Part shown: one piece after another, positions 19,438 to 28,948 of the stretch
Layout of the letters: each line of letters opens with the position of its first letter
Numbering within the stretch: the first letter of the stretch is position 1
DNA from: Paraburkholderia phenoliruptrix
GTDB taxonomy: Bacteria > Pseudomonadota > Gammaproteobacteria > Burkholderiales > Burkholderiaceae
Assembly: GCF_902859825.1 (NCBI RefSeq)
Contig: NZ_CADIKB010000007.1
Location: 62,001-126,000, forward strand
DNA length: 64,000 nucleotides
Reading direction: 5' to 3'
Notes under the pieces: generated by a model
Told to the model about the DNA's origin: nothing
Seen by the model: only the letters and a program-made list of their open reading frames with translations
The model's database searches: none
Position numbers and translations under genes: made by a program

Positions 19438-20829
19438 TTGAACAATGCACGACAGCAGGACGGCCTGAAGCGCGGGCTCAAGAATCGCCATATCCAACTG
19501 ATTGCACTGGGCGGCGCCATCGGCACCGGCCTCTTTCTCGGCTCGGCGAGCGTGTTGCAGGCCGCCGGCCCGTCGATGATTCTCGGCTACGCCATCGGCG
19601 GCATCATCGCGTTCATGATCATGCGCCAGCTCGGCGAAATGGTCGCGCAGGAACCGGTGGCCGGCTCGTTTAGCCACTTCGCGTACAAGTATTGGGGCGA
19701 CTTCCCGGGCTTTCTGTCCGGCTGGAACTACTGGGTGCTGTACGTGCTCGTCAGCATGGCCGAATTGACGGCGGTCGGCACCTACGTTCATTACTGGTGG
19801 CCGGGCGTGCCGACATGGGTCTCGGCGCTCGTCTGTTTTGCCGCCATCAACGCGATCAATCTCGCGAACGTCAAGGCATACGGCGAGACGGAATTCTGGT
19901 TCGCCATCGTCAAGGTGGTCGCGGTGATCGGCATGATCGTGTTCGGCGGCTATCTGCTTTTCAGCGGGCGTGGCGGACCGCAGGCGTCGATCAGCAACCT
20001 GTGGAGCCACGGCGGATTTTTCCCGCACGGCTTTCATGGCCTCTTCACGATGCTTGCCGTCATCATGTTTTCGTTTGGCGGGCTGGAGCTGATCGGCATC
20101 ACCGCGGCGGAGGCGGACCAGCCGCAAAAGAGCATTCCGAAGGCCGTGAATCAGGTTATCTACCGGATTCTGATTTTCTATATCTGCTCGCTCGCGGTGC
20201 TGCTGTCGCTGTATCCGTGGAACGAAGTCGCCGCTGGCGGCAGCCCGTTCGTGATGATCTTCTCGCAGATCGGTTCGACGCTGACGGCCAACGTGCTCAA
20301 CGTTGTGGTGCTGACCGCGGCGCTGTCGGTGTACAACAGCGGCGTGTACGCGAATAGCCGCATGCTCTATGGTCTGGCGGAGCAGGGCAATGCACCGCGC
20401 GCGCTGATGAAGGTCGACCGGCGCGGCGTGCCGTATATGGCGATTGGTTTGTCTGCGCTTGCCACGTTCACGTGCGTGATCATCAACTATCTGATTCCCG
20501 CCGAGGCGCTCGGTTTGCTGATGGCGCTCGTGGTCGCCGCGCTCGTACTGAACTGGGCGCTGATCAGCCTGACGCATTTGAAATCGCGCCGGGCGATGAT
20601 GGCGGCTGGCGAGACGCTCGTCTTCAAGTCGTTCTGGTTCCCTGTGAGCAACTGGATCTGCCTCGCCTTCATGGCGCTCATCCTCGTGATTCTCGCGATG
20701 ACGCCGGGCCTGTCGGTGTCCGTGTGGCTCGTGCCGGCGTGGCTCGTCGTGATGTGGGCGGGCTATGCGTTCAAGCGGCGGCGCGCGGCGATGCAGGGTG
20801 CGGCCGGAGTGGTCGGGCGGCAGAGCTGA
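19438..20829 (+). CDS. Amino acid permease, AroP/PheP-like (APC family)
   Basis: This 463-residue inner-membrane transporter has about twelve helices. The conserved opening LKRGLKNRHIQLIALGGAIG and the GTGLFLGSA loop mark the proton-coupled amino acid permeases for aromatic amino acids, GABA or proline. No Met precedes this block, so translation must start at the TTG at 19438, with GGGG at 19428-19431 as ribosome site. It is divergent from the hydrolase gene. The exact substrate cannot be fixed from sequence. Confidence 0.85.
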   Translation: MNNARQQDGLKRGLKNRHIQLIALGGAIGTGLFLGSASVLQAAGPSMILGYAIGGIIAFMIMRQLGEMVAQEPVAGSFSHFAYKYWGDFPGFLSGWNYWVLYVLVSMAELTAVGTYVHYWWPGVPTWVSALVCFAAINAINLANVKAYGETEFWFAIVKVVAVIGMIVFGGYLLFSGRGGPQASISNLWSHGGFFPHGFHGLFTMLAVIMFSFGGLELIGITAAEADQPQKSIPKAVNQVIYRILIFYICSLAVLLSLYPWNEVAAGGSPFVMIFSQIGSTLTANVLNVVVLTAALSVYNSGVYANSRMLYGLAEQGNAPRALMKVDRRGVPYMAIGLSALATFTCVIINYLIPAEALGLLMALVVAALVLNWALISLTHLKSRRAMMAAGETLVFKSFWFPVSNWICLAFMALILVILAMTPGLSVSVWLVPAWLVVMWAGYAFKRRRAAMQGAAGVVGRQS

Positions 20830-20984
20830 CGGTAGAGTCGGGCGGCGCGGCGGTTATTGCTGGGGGCGCCTCCGGTGCCCCCGCAGAGGCTCGTGTTCGG
20901 GGGGCGCGTTCGGCGGCGCCTTTCATTCGTGCCGCCGGTCCGTCCGCGTTAATAAAGCGCCTTGGGCCGCAAGCCGCGGCCAAA

Positions 20985-21020
20985 AAGCAAAAACCCGCGA
21001 AGCGTCTGCTGGCGCGGGTT
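20985..21020 (-). terminator. Terminator of tRNA-Leu
   Basis: The stem AACCCGCG (20992-20999) pairs with CGCGGGTT (21013-21020). On the minus strand the hairpin is followed by a T-rich run, and it lies 35 bases beyond the tRNA 3' end. Confidence 0.75.
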
Positions 21021-21054
21021 GGGCGATGATATTGCGGCTGACTACATGAAGGTG

Positions 21055-21139
21055 TGGTGCCCAGGGCCGGAATCGAACCGGCACGCCTTGCGGCGGGGGA
21101 TTTTGAGTCCCCTGCGTCTACCAATTTCACCACCTGGGC
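21055..21139 (-). tRNA. tRNA-Leu (anticodon CAA)
   Basis: The minus strand gives a full cloverleaf of 85 bases with acceptor GCCCAGG paired to CCTGGGC, a variable arm typical of class II tRNAs, a GGTTCGATTCC T-arm and an encoded CCA (21055-21057). The anticodon loop CTCAAAA has CAA in the middle, reading TTG codons. Several apparent proteins on both strands here are shadows of this tRNA. Confidence 0.95.
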
Positions 21140-21244
21140 AGGTCTTGCGGCGCACGCGTCAGAAGCTCTCGCGCGGCGAAGACGCAGATTATGGCCGAAA
21201 ATCCGCCGACGGGCAAGCCGCTCGCAGACGCCATCGCAAGGCGT

Positions 21245-22630
21245 TCAGACCGTGCGCGAAAACCGTTCGAGCGTCTGCTGGCCCAGATAGCGGTCGAACA
21301 CCATCGCGATATTGCGCACGAGCATGCGTCCCGCGGTCTGCACTTCGAGCTTGCGGTTGCTGAGCGACACGAGGCCGTCCTGCTCGAAGCCGCGCAGGCG
21401 CTCGAGTTCGGGCTCAAACGTATCGGCGAAGCGGATGCCGTACATTGCCTCGAATTCGTCGAAGCGCAATTCCAGATTGCACATCAACTGGGTGATGATG
21501 TCGCGCCGCAGACGGTCGTCGGCGGACAGGCGCGCGCCGCGCGTGATCGCGAGTCGGCCGGCGTCGATCGCGGCGGCATAGGCGGGCAGCGCTTTGGCGT
21601 TTTGCGCGTAGACGTCGCCGACCTTGCCGATCGACGACGCACCGAAGCCGATCAGATCGCATTCGGCCCGCGTGCTGTAGCCCTGGAAATTGCGATGCAA
21701 CGTGCGCTGTGCCTGCGCGCGGGCGAGCTCGTCGGTGGGCAGCGCGAAGTGATCCATGCCGATGTAGACGTAGCCGGCCGCCGTCAGGCGCTCCACCACG
21801 CGTTGCAGGATAGCGAGACGCACGGCGGGCGAGGGCAGCGCCGCCGCGTCCATCTGACGCTGCATCTTGAAGAGCTGCGGCATGTGCGCATAAGCGAACA
21901 CCGACAGGCGATCCGGCGCCAGCTCGATCATGGTGTCCAGCGTGCGCGTAAAGCTCTCCACCGTTTGATGCGGCAGTCCGTAGATCAGGTCGACGCCGAT
22001 CGAATGAAAGCCCGCATGCCGCGCGGCCTGCATGACCGAGGCGGTCATATCGAGCGGCTGAATCCGGTTGATGGCCCGCTGCACGAGCGGATCCAAGTCC
22101 TGCACGCCGAGGCTCAGGCGATTGAAGCCGAGCTTGCGCAGATGCGCGATCGTATCGGGCGATGCTTCGCGCGGATCGACTTCTATCGAATATTCGGCTT
22201 CGTCGTCGGGCAGCAAGCTGAAGTGCTCGCGTGCCGCGTCCATGAGCTCGGCGAGTTCGTCGTTCGACATGAACGTCGGTGTGCCGCCGCCCAGGTGCAA
22301 TTGCGACACGGGTCGGCGTGTGTCGAAACACGAGGCCTGCAGGGCCATTTCGCGCTTGAGCCGCTCGAGGTAAGGGCGGGCATGTGCGCGGTTTTTCGTC
22401 GCGATCTTGTTGCAGCCGCAGTAGAAGCACACGGTGTCGCAAAACGGAATATGGAAGTAGAGCGAAAGATCCGTGGCTGACGCGCCCGGGTCGGCCGCGG
22501 CGCGAAGATACGCGGCGTAGTCGAAATCGTCGCGGAACTGAAGGGCGGTCGGATAGGACGTATAGCGTGGGCCGTTGGCGCTGTATTTGGCGAGCAGATC
22601 CGGACGAAACAGCGAGTTGGCGGTCATCAT
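21245..22630 (-). CDS. hemN: Oxygen-independent coproporphyrinogen III oxidase HemN
   Basis: This radical-SAM enzyme decarboxylates coproporphyrinogen III to protoporphyrinogen IX without oxygen in heme synthesis. The 4Fe-4S motif CDTVCFYC gives Cys64, Cys68 and Cys71, and the adjacent GCNK is typical of true HemN rather than HemW. YFHIPF, LGGGTPTF and GVDLIYGLPHQT are SAM-binding marks. I start at ATG 22630, giving 461 residues; an in-frame GTG eight codons upstream and an ATG one codon later are alternatives, as no strong ribosome site decides. Confidence 0.92.
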   Translation of the reverse strand: MMTANSLFRPDLLAKYSANGPRYTSYPTALQFRDDFDYAAYLRAAADPGASATDLSLYFHIPFCDTVCFYCGCNKIATKNRAHARPYLERLKREMALQASCFDTRRPVSQLHLGGGTPTFMSNDELAELMDAAREHFSLLPDDEAEYSIEVDPREASPDTIAHLRKLGFNRLSLGVQDLDPLVQRAINRIQPLDMTASVMQAARHAGFHSIGVDLIYGLPHQTVESFTRTLDTMIELAPDRLSVFAYAHMPQLFKMQRQMDAAALPSPAVRLAILQRVVERLTAAGYVYIGMDHFALPTDELARAQAQRTLHRNFQGYSTRAECDLIGFGASSIGKVGDVYAQNAKALPAYAAAIDAGRLAITRGARLSADDRLRRDIITQLMCNLELRFDEFEAMYGIRFADTFEPELERLRGFEQDGLVSLSNRKLEVQTAGRMLVRNIAMVFDRYLGQQTLERFSRTV

Positions 22631-22825
22631 GAGAGGCTCATAGGGGACGGCCACCGTGAACGAGGCGTGGGCGCCTCTTGGGCGTGGCCTTGAGGTTCGG
22701 AATCAGTGTACGCCCGGCTACGCTGCGCCCGATTGTGTAAAAAGGTCGCATGCGGCGCAGTGGCACAATGCGGGTCTGGCGCCGCGGCGCGTTTTGTCTC
22801 TTTTGTCCGATTCGGGAAGGGTGTG

Positions 22826-23146
22826 GTGAGCGATGTAACTGACCGCGTGGCGAAGCGCGAGTCGCCGTTCAATGTGGCCGGCCATGCGTGCCGGCCCGAC
22901 TGCGGCGCGTGCTGTATCGCGCCGTCGATTTCGAGTCCCATTCCGGGGATGCCCAACGGCAAGCCGGCGGGCGTGCGCTGCGTGCAACTCGGCGACGATT
23001 TGCGCTGCGCGATCTTCGGCCAGCCGGAGCGGCCCGCGTGCTGTTCGGGGTTGCAGCCGCAGGCGGAGATGTGCGGGGCGAATCGCGGCGAGGCGCTCGC
23101 GTGGCTCACGCAGCTCGAGGTGCGGACGCAGCCGGGCATTGAATGA
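22826..23146 (+). CDS. YkgJ family cysteine cluster protein
   Basis: This is a protein of about 106 residues with nine or more cysteines arranged as [24 protein letters not shown] and MCG, the pattern of the YkgJ zinc- or iron-cluster family. The function of the family is not established. A GTG at 22826 is chosen because GGAAGGG precedes it by a few bases and the conserved region begins soon after; an ATG 40 codons upstream would add a Cys/Arg-rich stretch of doubtful reality. It is divergent from hemN. Confidence 0.75.
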   Translation: MSDVTDRVAKRESPFNVAGHACRPDCGACCIAPSISSPIPGMPNGKPAGVRCVQLGDDLRCAIFGQPERPACCSGLQPQAEMCGANRGEALAWLTQLEVRTQPGIE

Positions 23147-23214
23147 AGCAGGGGCTTTGAGCGAGGCCTGGACAAAAGGATCAAGCCTCAACTGTGGTCG
23201 ATTGGAGAAACCGT

Positions 23215-23805
23215 ATGGCTCGATTGGTTGCGCCGGCTCGGCGCCGTTTTCTGCTCGCCGCGCTGACAGGCGCGAGCGCGCTTGGCATCGTTTCGCTCAG
23301 CGCGTGCGCGACACCGATTTTTCCCTTCATTCCGTCGCATTACACGTTCTCGCAGCAACAGGTGCAGGACGCGGTGCAGCGGAAATTTCCGTATCAGCGT
23401 ACGGTTTCGCAGGTGTTCGACGTCGCGCTGAGTCATCCGGTGGTCGGTTTTCTGCCGGACGCCAACCGCGTTTCAGTGAAGCTCGACGCGCATCTGGCGA
23501 GCCCGTTCATGCCGCAACCGGTTGACGGCGTTTTCACGCTGTCGAGCGAGCTCGCCTATGACCCCGCGAGCAAATCCGTCGTGCTCAAATCGCCGAACGT
23601 GGACAACGTCAGTGTGAGCGGCGACGCGCAGGCCTACACGCAACAGATCAACGCGGCGGCCGCCGTGCTGGCGACGCAATTGCTGAGCAACTACCCGATC
23701 TACACCTTCAAGCCGGAACAACTGCAATTTGCCGGCGTGAGCTACGAACCCGGTACAATCACCATCCTTACAAACGGTATACGCGTGCAAATCGTCGAGA
23801 AATGA
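23215..23805 (+). CDS. DUF1439-type lipoprotein
   Basis: This 196-residue envelope protein has a basic N-terminus (RRRF), a hydrophobic stretch and a lipobox ending LSAC at about residue 31, so it should be a lipid-anchored protein. The mature part resembles the YceB/DUF1439 family of beta-rich lipoproteins, function unknown. TGGAGAAA upstream supports ATG 23215 over a GTG seven codons earlier. uppP follows after 88 bases in the same direction. Confidence 0.75.
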   Translation: MARLVAPARRRFLLAALTGASALGIVSLSACATPIFPFIPSHYTFSQQQVQDAVQRKFPYQRTVSQVFDVALSHPVVGFLPDANRVSVKLDAHLASPFMPQPVDGVFTLSSELAYDPASKSVVLKSPNVDNVSVSGDAQAYTQQINAAAAVLATQLLSNYPIYTFKPEQLQFAGVSYEPGTITILTNGIRVQIVEK

Positions 23806-23893
23806 CGCTGCGCGCGGCCGGCAGGGCCGCGCGTCCGTCGTGCTGGCAGGGCCGGTTCCGAGAATCGACAATCCACAGCGATGAGGGGCACGG

Positions 23894-24736
23894 ATGGACT
23901 GGTTATTGGCTTGCAAGGCGCTGATTCTGGGCGTCGTCGAAGGCTTGACGGAGTTTTTGCCGGTGTCGAGCACCGGGCATCTGATCGTGGCGGGCAGCCT
24001 GCTCAATTTCACCGACCAACACGCGAAAACCTTCGACGTCGTGATTCAGCTCGGCGCGATTCTCGCGGTGTGCTGGGAGTTTCGCCGCCGCATCGGCGAC
24101 GTCGTGACCGGCTTGCCGAGCCGTCCCGAAGCGCGGCGCTTCGTGCTCAACGTGATCATCGCCACCGTTCCGGCGATCGTACTCGGCCTGCTGTTCGAAA
24201 AATCCATCAAGGCGGCGCTCTTTTCGCCGGTGCCGGTTGCGTTCGCGCTGGTGGTGGGCGGGGTCGTCATTCTGTGGGCCGAGGCCCGGCAGCGCGGACA
24301 AGGTGCACAGGGCCAGGCGGCGCGCGTGCATCATGTGGACGACATGACCGCGATGGACGCGCTCAAGGTCGGCCTCGCCCAATGCTTCGCTTTGATTCCC
24401 GGCACGTCGCGCTCGGGCTCGACGATCATCGGCGGGATGCTGTTCGGCCTCGACCGGCGTGTGGCCACCGAATTCTCGTTTTTCCTCGCGATCCCGATCA
24501 TGTTCGGCGCGACGGCCTACGAGATCTACAAGGACTGGCATACCTTGTCCGTCGACGCGCTCGGCGTTTTTGCTTTGGGTTTCGTGGCGGCGTTTGTCAG
24601 CGCGTTTTTGTGCGTGCGCTGGCTGCTTCGCTATATTGCCGCGCACGATTTCACGGCGTTCGCGTGGTATCGCATCGGCTTCGGACTGCTGATTTTGCTG
24701 GTCGGCTATAGCGGCGCGCTGAGCTGGGCGGATTGA
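23894..24736 (+). CDS. uppP: Undecaprenyl-diphosphate phosphatase UppP (BacA)
   Basis: This 280-residue inner-membrane enzyme recycles undecaprenyl diphosphate to the monophosphate used as carrier in peptidoglycan synthesis; extra copies give bacitracin resistance. The two catalytic blocks are clear: [15 protein letters not shown] at residues 16-30 and [11 protein letters not shown] in the second half. About eight membrane helices are predicted by hydrophobicity. The length matches the family. It converges on trmB. Confidence 0.95.
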   Translation: MDWLLACKALILGVVEGLTEFLPVSSTGHLIVAGSLLNFTDQHAKTFDVVIQLGAILAVCWEFRRRIGDVVTGLPSRPEARRFVLNVIIATVPAIVLGLLFEKSIKAALFSPVPVAFALVVGGVVILWAEARQRGQGAQGQAARVHHVDDMTAMDALKVGLAQCFALIPGTSRSGSTIIGGMLFGLDRRVATEFSFFLAIPIMFGATAYEIYKDWHTLSVDALGVFALGFVAAFVSAFLCVRWLLRYIAAHDFTAFAWYRIGFGLLILLVGYSGALSWAD

Positions 24737-24799
24737 GCGTCGGCGCGGATTTTGATGGCAGCCGATGCTTCGGCCGCGGGCGTTTTCGCCTTTACGCGC

Positions 24800-25576
24800 T
24801 TAGCTTGAACGCTTGCGGAACACCAGATCCCACACGCCGTGGCCGAGCCGCAGGCCGCGTCGTTCGAATTTCGTGACGGGACGGTAGTCGGGCCGTGGCG
24901 CATAGCCGTCGACCGTGTTCTGCAACGACGGCTCGCCGCTCAGCACCTCGAGCATCTGTTCCGCGTAGTTCTGCCAGTCCGTCGCGCAATGCAGATAGGC
25001 GCCGGGCTTCAGTCGCGACGCGAGCAACGCGACGAACTTCGGCTGAATCAGGCGGCGCTTGTGATGGCGCGCCTTGTGCCACGGGTCGGGAAAGAAAATG
25101 TGCACGCCGTCGAGACTGTCCGGCGCGATCATCTGCTCGAGCACCTCGACCGCGTCATGCTGGATGATGCGGATGTTGGTGAGCGCCTGTTCGCCCATCA
25201 GCTTCAGCAATGCGCCGACGCCCGGTTCGTGCACTTCGACGCCGAGAAAATCGTCGCCCGGACGATGCGATGCGATCTCCGCCGTCGTTGCGCCCATGCC
25301 GAATCCGATTTCCAGCACGCGCGGCGCCTCACGGCCGAAGATGCCGTTCCAGTCGGGCTGCTCAGGCGTGAACGGCACGACGAAGCGCGGGCCGAGTTCA
25401 TCCATTGCGCGGCGTTGACCGGTCGACACGCGCCCCGCGCGCGTGACGAAGCTGCGGATGCGGCGCCGGTGCAGGACTTCGTCGTGCGGCGTGGCGGGGG
25501 CGGCGTTGGCTTCGGCTTCGTTGCGGTCTGTCGGCAGTGCGTCGGGGGAGCCGGCGTCGTTGGGGTCGTGGATCAT
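24800..25576 (-). CDS. trmB: tRNA (guanine-N7-)-methyltransferase TrmB
   Basis: This 258-residue SAM-dependent enzyme makes m7G46 in t[11 protein letters not shown] is the SAM-binding loop and [16 protein letters not shown] is the diagnostic block of the family. The first 35 residues (Asp/Ala/Pro-rich) are an extension before [13 protein letters not shown], where most relatives begin to align. The length is otherwise normal. It stands alone between uppP and the tRNA-Gly gene. Confidence 0.93.
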   Translation of the reverse strand: MIHDPNDAGSPDALPTDRNEAEANAAPATPHDEVLHRRRIRSFVTRAGRVSTGQRRAMDELGPRFVVPFTPEQPDWNGIFGREAPRVLEIGFGMGATTAEIASHRPGDDFLGVEVHEPGVGALLKLMGEQALTNIRIIQHDAVEVLEQMIAPDSLDGVHIFFPDPWHKARHHKRRLIQPKFVALLASRLKPGAYLHCATDWQNYAEQMLEVLSGEPSLQNTVDGYAPRPDYRPVTKFERRGLRLGHGVWDLVFRKRSS

Positions 25577-25784
25577 GGTCGGGGCTGCTACTTACTAGGT
25601 GAAGGCCTTGCGGTTCGTGCGGTGCGTTGGGGGCTCGTTCGGCGCTTATTCGGCACTCAGTCGGCCCTGATTCGTCACTGCATCGTCAGCACGGGGCACG
25701 GGCTGTGTTTTGCGTGCCGATCGTCGCGTCGACAGGCGATGTCTGCCCGGCCGGTTGCCACGCGCGGGCAGCGCCGCCATCGCC

Positions 25785-25816
25785 GCTATAAAAAAGCCGC
25801 CTTCGTAGAGGCGGCT
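25785..25816 (-). terminator. Terminator of tRNA-Gly
   Basis: An 8-pair stem (25795-25802 with 25809-25816), loop TCGTAG, is followed on the minus strand by a T-run. The rest of the 320-base gap between trmB and the tRNA shows nothing else that I can support. Confidence 0.8.
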
Positions 25817-25898
25817 CGTGCTTGATTTCTGCCGAACGTGCAGCAGTCAGGTGAGCGGGCGTTACAAGAACCGTGTAGGACAGGGCTCCGAGCCATTC

Positions 25899-25972
25899 TG
25901 GAGCGGGCGATGGGAATCGAACCCACGGCTCTAGCTTGGGAAGCTAGGGTATTACCATTATACGACGCCCGC
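25899..25972 (-). tRNA. tRNA-Gly (anticodon CCC)
   Basis: A 74-base cloverleaf including encoded CCA. The acceptor GCGGGCG pairs with CGCCCGC, the anticodon arm CTAGC-TTCCCAA-GCTAG shows CCC, and a standard GGTTCGATTCC T-arm is present. It reads GGG codons. Confidence 0.95.
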
Positions 25973-26058
25973 AGAGCGCGCTATTTTACTCGCGAAAGGG
26001 CGGCAAGCGCAAATCGCGCCGCCGCCCTTCGTCATCCGCAAGCTCCCGCCGAGCCGCC

Positions 26059-26622
26059 TTAGATCACAAAATACGTCAGCTGAACCGCGGCACGCGTTAC
26101 CACCATCAAGAGAACCTGCACGATCACAAAAAGAAGAATCGGCGAAAGGTCAATGCCGCCAAGTTGCGGCACGACGCGTCGCAGCGGGTTCAGAAACGGC
26201 GCGGTGAGCTGATACAGAATCGGCATGGCCGGCGAGCGCGGATTGAGCCACGACAGCAGCGCCATCAGGATCGTCATCCAGATAATCAGGTTCAGTGCCC
26301 ACTTGATCACCGTCAGCACCGCGACGATCAGCAGCGTCGGCAGCAACGTGAGCGGATCAGCGCCCGTCAGCACCACCATCAGGACGACGTAGATGATCGC
26401 TGCGATCAGCGCCGCGACGAGGCTCGCCCAGTCGATGCTCCGCGTGCTCGGCAAAATGCGCCGCAGCGGTAGAACAATCCAGTTGGTGGCTTGCAGCACC
26501 GCGTTGGTGACGGGGTTGTACGGCGGCATGCGCACAACCTGGAGCCACGCGCGCAGCAGCAGCGCCGCGCCGAACAGCGTGAAGACGGTATTAAGCAGAA
26601 AACGGGCGATATCGCCAAACAT
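26059..26622 (-). CDS. YggT family inner-membrane protein
   Basis: This 187-residue protein is made of two YggT repeats, each with a pair of hydrophobic helices and the turn P(L)R(R)I/V(L)P: VLPLRRILPS in the first half and LNPLRRVVPQ in the second. YggT proteins are linked to osmotic or potassium stress and to cell division, but the molecular role is not settled. The start at 26622 gives the usual length. Confidence 0.85.
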   Translation of the reverse strand: MFGDIARFLLNTVFTLFGAALLLRAWLQVVRMPPYNPVTNAVLQATNWIVLPLRRILPSTRSIDWASLVAALIAAIIYVVLMVVLTGADPLTLLPTLLIVAVLTVIKWALNLIIWMTILMALLSWLNPRSPAMPILYQLTAPFLNPLRRVVPQLGGIDLSPILLFVIVQVLLMVVTRAAVQLTYFVI

Positions 26623-26836
26623 CTCGTGTCCTTATGCTTCTAATGGCGGCCGGTGAACGGCCTGGCGCCGGCGCTTTCAGCCGTGCGCACGGCGGTTTGT
26701 CATGTCGCATACGCCGCCCATACGGCCGCATGCATTGCGAAGTGGTCGAGGCAGGCGCGTGGCGCAGCCCTGCGGCCGTGTTCGCGCGCGGCAAGGTACA
26801 TAGCCGTGCCGCACGGTCCACCTCGACCGCGTGTCG

Positions 26837-27157
26837 TTACACGGAAACCTTGATCTCGCTAATAAGAATGGCGCCGTTGCCGCCGTCGGTGTAATTCGGG
26901 ATGTCGGCAAGGAGTCGCTCGGACGCGTGCTTGAAGACCTTGTAGAAGTCGTCCGTGCTATCGAAGAGAAAGTGGCCCGCAGCCACGTACGGCGGCGGCG
27001 TGCCCGGCGGCCCCGCGTTGATGCCGACGTCGACGGACCAGCCCTTCAGCGACGGCCCGAACAGCTCTGCCGCGAGCGGCATGTGCGTGGCGCAGTAATA
27101 GTCCACGTCGAAGTGGCCGTTTTCCCGGTACGGATAGAGGATGCTGACCTTGATCAT
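26837..27157 (-). CDS. EthD-domain protein (small dimeric alpha/beta-barrel)
   Basis: The 106-residue product has the EthD-type ferredoxin-like fold. The opening IKVSILYPYRENGHFDVDYY and the THMPLA block match the family, and YVAAGHFLF lies mid-protein. Relatives assist cytochrome P450 or polyketide pathways, but many are of unknown role, and no such pathway is nearby. The start is the Met directly before IKVSILYP; a far longer open frame upstream is a shadow. Confidence 0.8.
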   Translation of the reverse strand: MIKVSILYPYRENGHFDVDYYCATHMPLAAELFGPSLKGWSVDVGINAGPPGTPPPYVAAGHFLFDSTDDFYKVFKHASERLLADIPNYTDGGNGAILISEIKVSV

Positions 27158-27234
27158 TGTGCGTTCTCGTCTGTTGGTCCCGAAGCGAAGCGCCGGCGGA
27201 TTGCGCGCGGCGCCGGACGTCACATTATCACGGC

Positions 27235-28167
27235 TTACTTCACGCTTGCACCTGCTGCCGCCTGATTGAGCGAGCGGCCCAACGATTCTTCCACGGCCTC
27301 GGCGATGCTGTCGATCGCGGCGGGCGGCGTGGCACGGCGCTGCGCCAGCGCGACCGCCCGCCGCGACAGCAAGCCGTACAGCGCGGCATGATCGCCGCCC
27401 AGGCTTTCGAACAGCGCCAGCTGCTTCTGCACGACACCGGTGTCGCCGCGCGACACCGGGCCGGCGAGCGCGTTCGGCAGACCCTTGTCGCGAGCGGTCT
27501 GGATGGTGCCGGCGAGCATCGGCAAAAGCGCGCGCAGCGCGTCGTCTTCGGCGAAACCCAGCGTGCGCCATAGCGCGACGCATTCGGCCAGGCTGCACAG
27601 CGCGAAGCTCGCCGCATAGTGCGCGGCGCCGTGATACAGCATGCGGCCGCCCGGCGGGATCGACAGCGGATGACAGCGCAGCGCGACGGCCAGCGCAGTC
27701 AGCGTGTCCTTGAGCGCGCCGTCGGCCTCGATCGTCACCGAACAGCCGGCAATACGTTCGAGGTCGGTCGCCTCCCCGCCAAAGAGATAAAGCGGGTGAA
27801 AGCCGCCGATCGACGCGCCCTGGTCGCGCGCGGGCGCGAGCAGTTCCACCGGCGACGCGCCGCTGCAGTGCACGAGCGACTTGCCGTGAGCGCCGTCCGG
27901 GCCGAACCGCAGTGTGTGCGCTGACGTACCGATGCTGTCGTCAGGAACCGCTAAAAAGACCACGTCGGCACGCTCGACCACCTGCTGCGGGTCGTCGAGC
28001 GCGGCGCAGCCGGGAATCTGGCCGGCGAGCCGGCCGGCAGATGCCGGCGTGCGGCTCGCCACCGCCGTCACGGGATAGCCTGCGTGAGAGAACCCGAGCG
28101 CGAGGCAGCGCGCGAGCCGGCCCGCGCCGATAAAGCCGACGCGGGGCAGAGAAGTAGGCTGGGACAT
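27235..28167 (-). CDS. NADP-binding protein with Rossmann and DUF2520 domains
   Basis: This 310-residue protein opens with a dinucleotide-binding fold (VGFIGAGRLARCLA, residues about 10-23), followed by an alpha-helical DUF2520 C-terminal half (TIQTARDKGLPNALAGPVSRGD). It is related in layout to pyrroline-5-carboxylate and 3-hydroxyisobutyrate-type dehydrogenases. No activity is assigned to the family with certainty. The start is set at MSQPTSLPRVGF; the open frame continues 49 codons upstream without family likeness. Confidence 0.8.
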   Translation of the reverse strand: MSQPTSLPRVGFIGAGRLARCLALGFSHAGYPVTAVASRTPASAGRLAGQIPGCAALDDPQQVVERADVVFLAVPDDSIGTSAHTLRFGPDGAHGKSLVHCSGASPVELLAPARDQGASIGGFHPLYLFGGEATDLERIAGCSVTIEADGALKDTLTALAVALRCHPLSIPPGGRMLYHGAAHYAASFALCSLAECVALWRTLGFAEDDALRALLPMLAGTIQTARDKGLPNALAGPVSRGDTGVVQKQLALFESLGGDHAALYGLLSRRAVALAQRRATPPAAIDSIAEAVEESLGRSLNQAAAGASVK

Positions 28168-28418
28168 GTGGACGGGCTCCGGACGGGGGCATGGACGGAA
28201 AAGCAGCAGTATCGCCCATTGGCCGGCACCTGGCGCAACTCGTGCGGCAGTCGTCAGATGAGTGGGCCGACGATATGGCGCGCGCTGTCGTTCATGGCGC
28301 CGAGCCGGCCCCACGGGCTTGAAAACTGCTCACAATTTCCCCATGGCCGACGTGGCCGTGGCTGTTTCATGGGTGTTCGCTTCGAAATTTCGCAATCGAA
28401 CTCGGGGAGGTGGTCACG

Positions 28419-28580
28419 ATGAACATTTTTTCTTACCGGAAGCACCTGCGATTTCTGACGCACGCGCAGCGGCGTCGCTGGTGGGACCAGAAAAAACGTC
28501 TCAGCCCGCGCGTACGGATTAGCGTCGCGTACGTTCCGCCGAATGTGTCGCGCGAATTTGCGTATGTGAAAGTCGGCTGA
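28419..28580 (+). CDS. Small basic protein of 53 residues, unknown
   Basis: This short frame begins with ATG at 28419 after an excellent ribosome site, GGGGAGG at 28404-28410, and ends in TGA at 28580. The product is very basic (MNIFSYRKHLRFLTHAQRRR, then WWDQKKRL) with no signal peptide or membrane helix. A classical terminator follows 24 bases after the stop, so it looks like a complete one-gene unit. I do not recognise a family. Confidence 0.65.
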   Translation: MNIFSYRKHLRFLTHAQRRRWWDQKKRLSPRVRISVAYVPPNVSREFAYVKVG

Positions 28581-28604
28581 ACCGACCCACGTCAGACGAG
28601 ACGA

Positions 28605-28630
28605 AGCCCGGCCTGTGCGCCGGGCTTTTT
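28605..28630 (+). terminator. Terminator after the 53-residue protein gene
   Basis: AGCCCGGC (28605-28612) pairs with GCCGGGCT (28619-28626) around loop CTGTGC and is followed by TTTT. The remaining 300 bases before the next gene are AT-richer and hold only an imperfect palindrome at 28874-28887 that could be a promoter element or operator. Confidence 0.85.
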
Positions 28631-28948
28631 ATCGGCCGTTGCGTTGCGCCGTCAGCATCGAAGCTAATTTGTAATTAAAGATTACCAAGGCTGTGTCCGT
28701 CGAAGGGGCATGGCTTGAGATGGGCGGTCAAGCGTCCCCCGTAGCCGCGTCATCGCCTGATTCTAGGTGACGTTCAGGCGTTTCCCGCCACGCCCGGAAA
28801 GGACCCCCAGCCGGCGTTCCTTTCCGCTGATTGCAATTTGCTACAAATGCGAACAGCGTCACGTGGGCTTTTTAGATAAATTTGTCTACGTAGCATGCAA
28901 AGGCATGCGAAGACGGCGACCTTGAGTGGGCCGCGCCAGGAGAACAAA

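Noticed and set aside
20771-21363. Small proteins such as MVKLVDAGDSKS and MVPRAGIEPARL over the tRNA-Leu gene
   Set aside because: These are well-known false proteins produced by translating tRNA genes; the same applies to frames over the tRNA-Gly, Ser, Arg and Thr genes.
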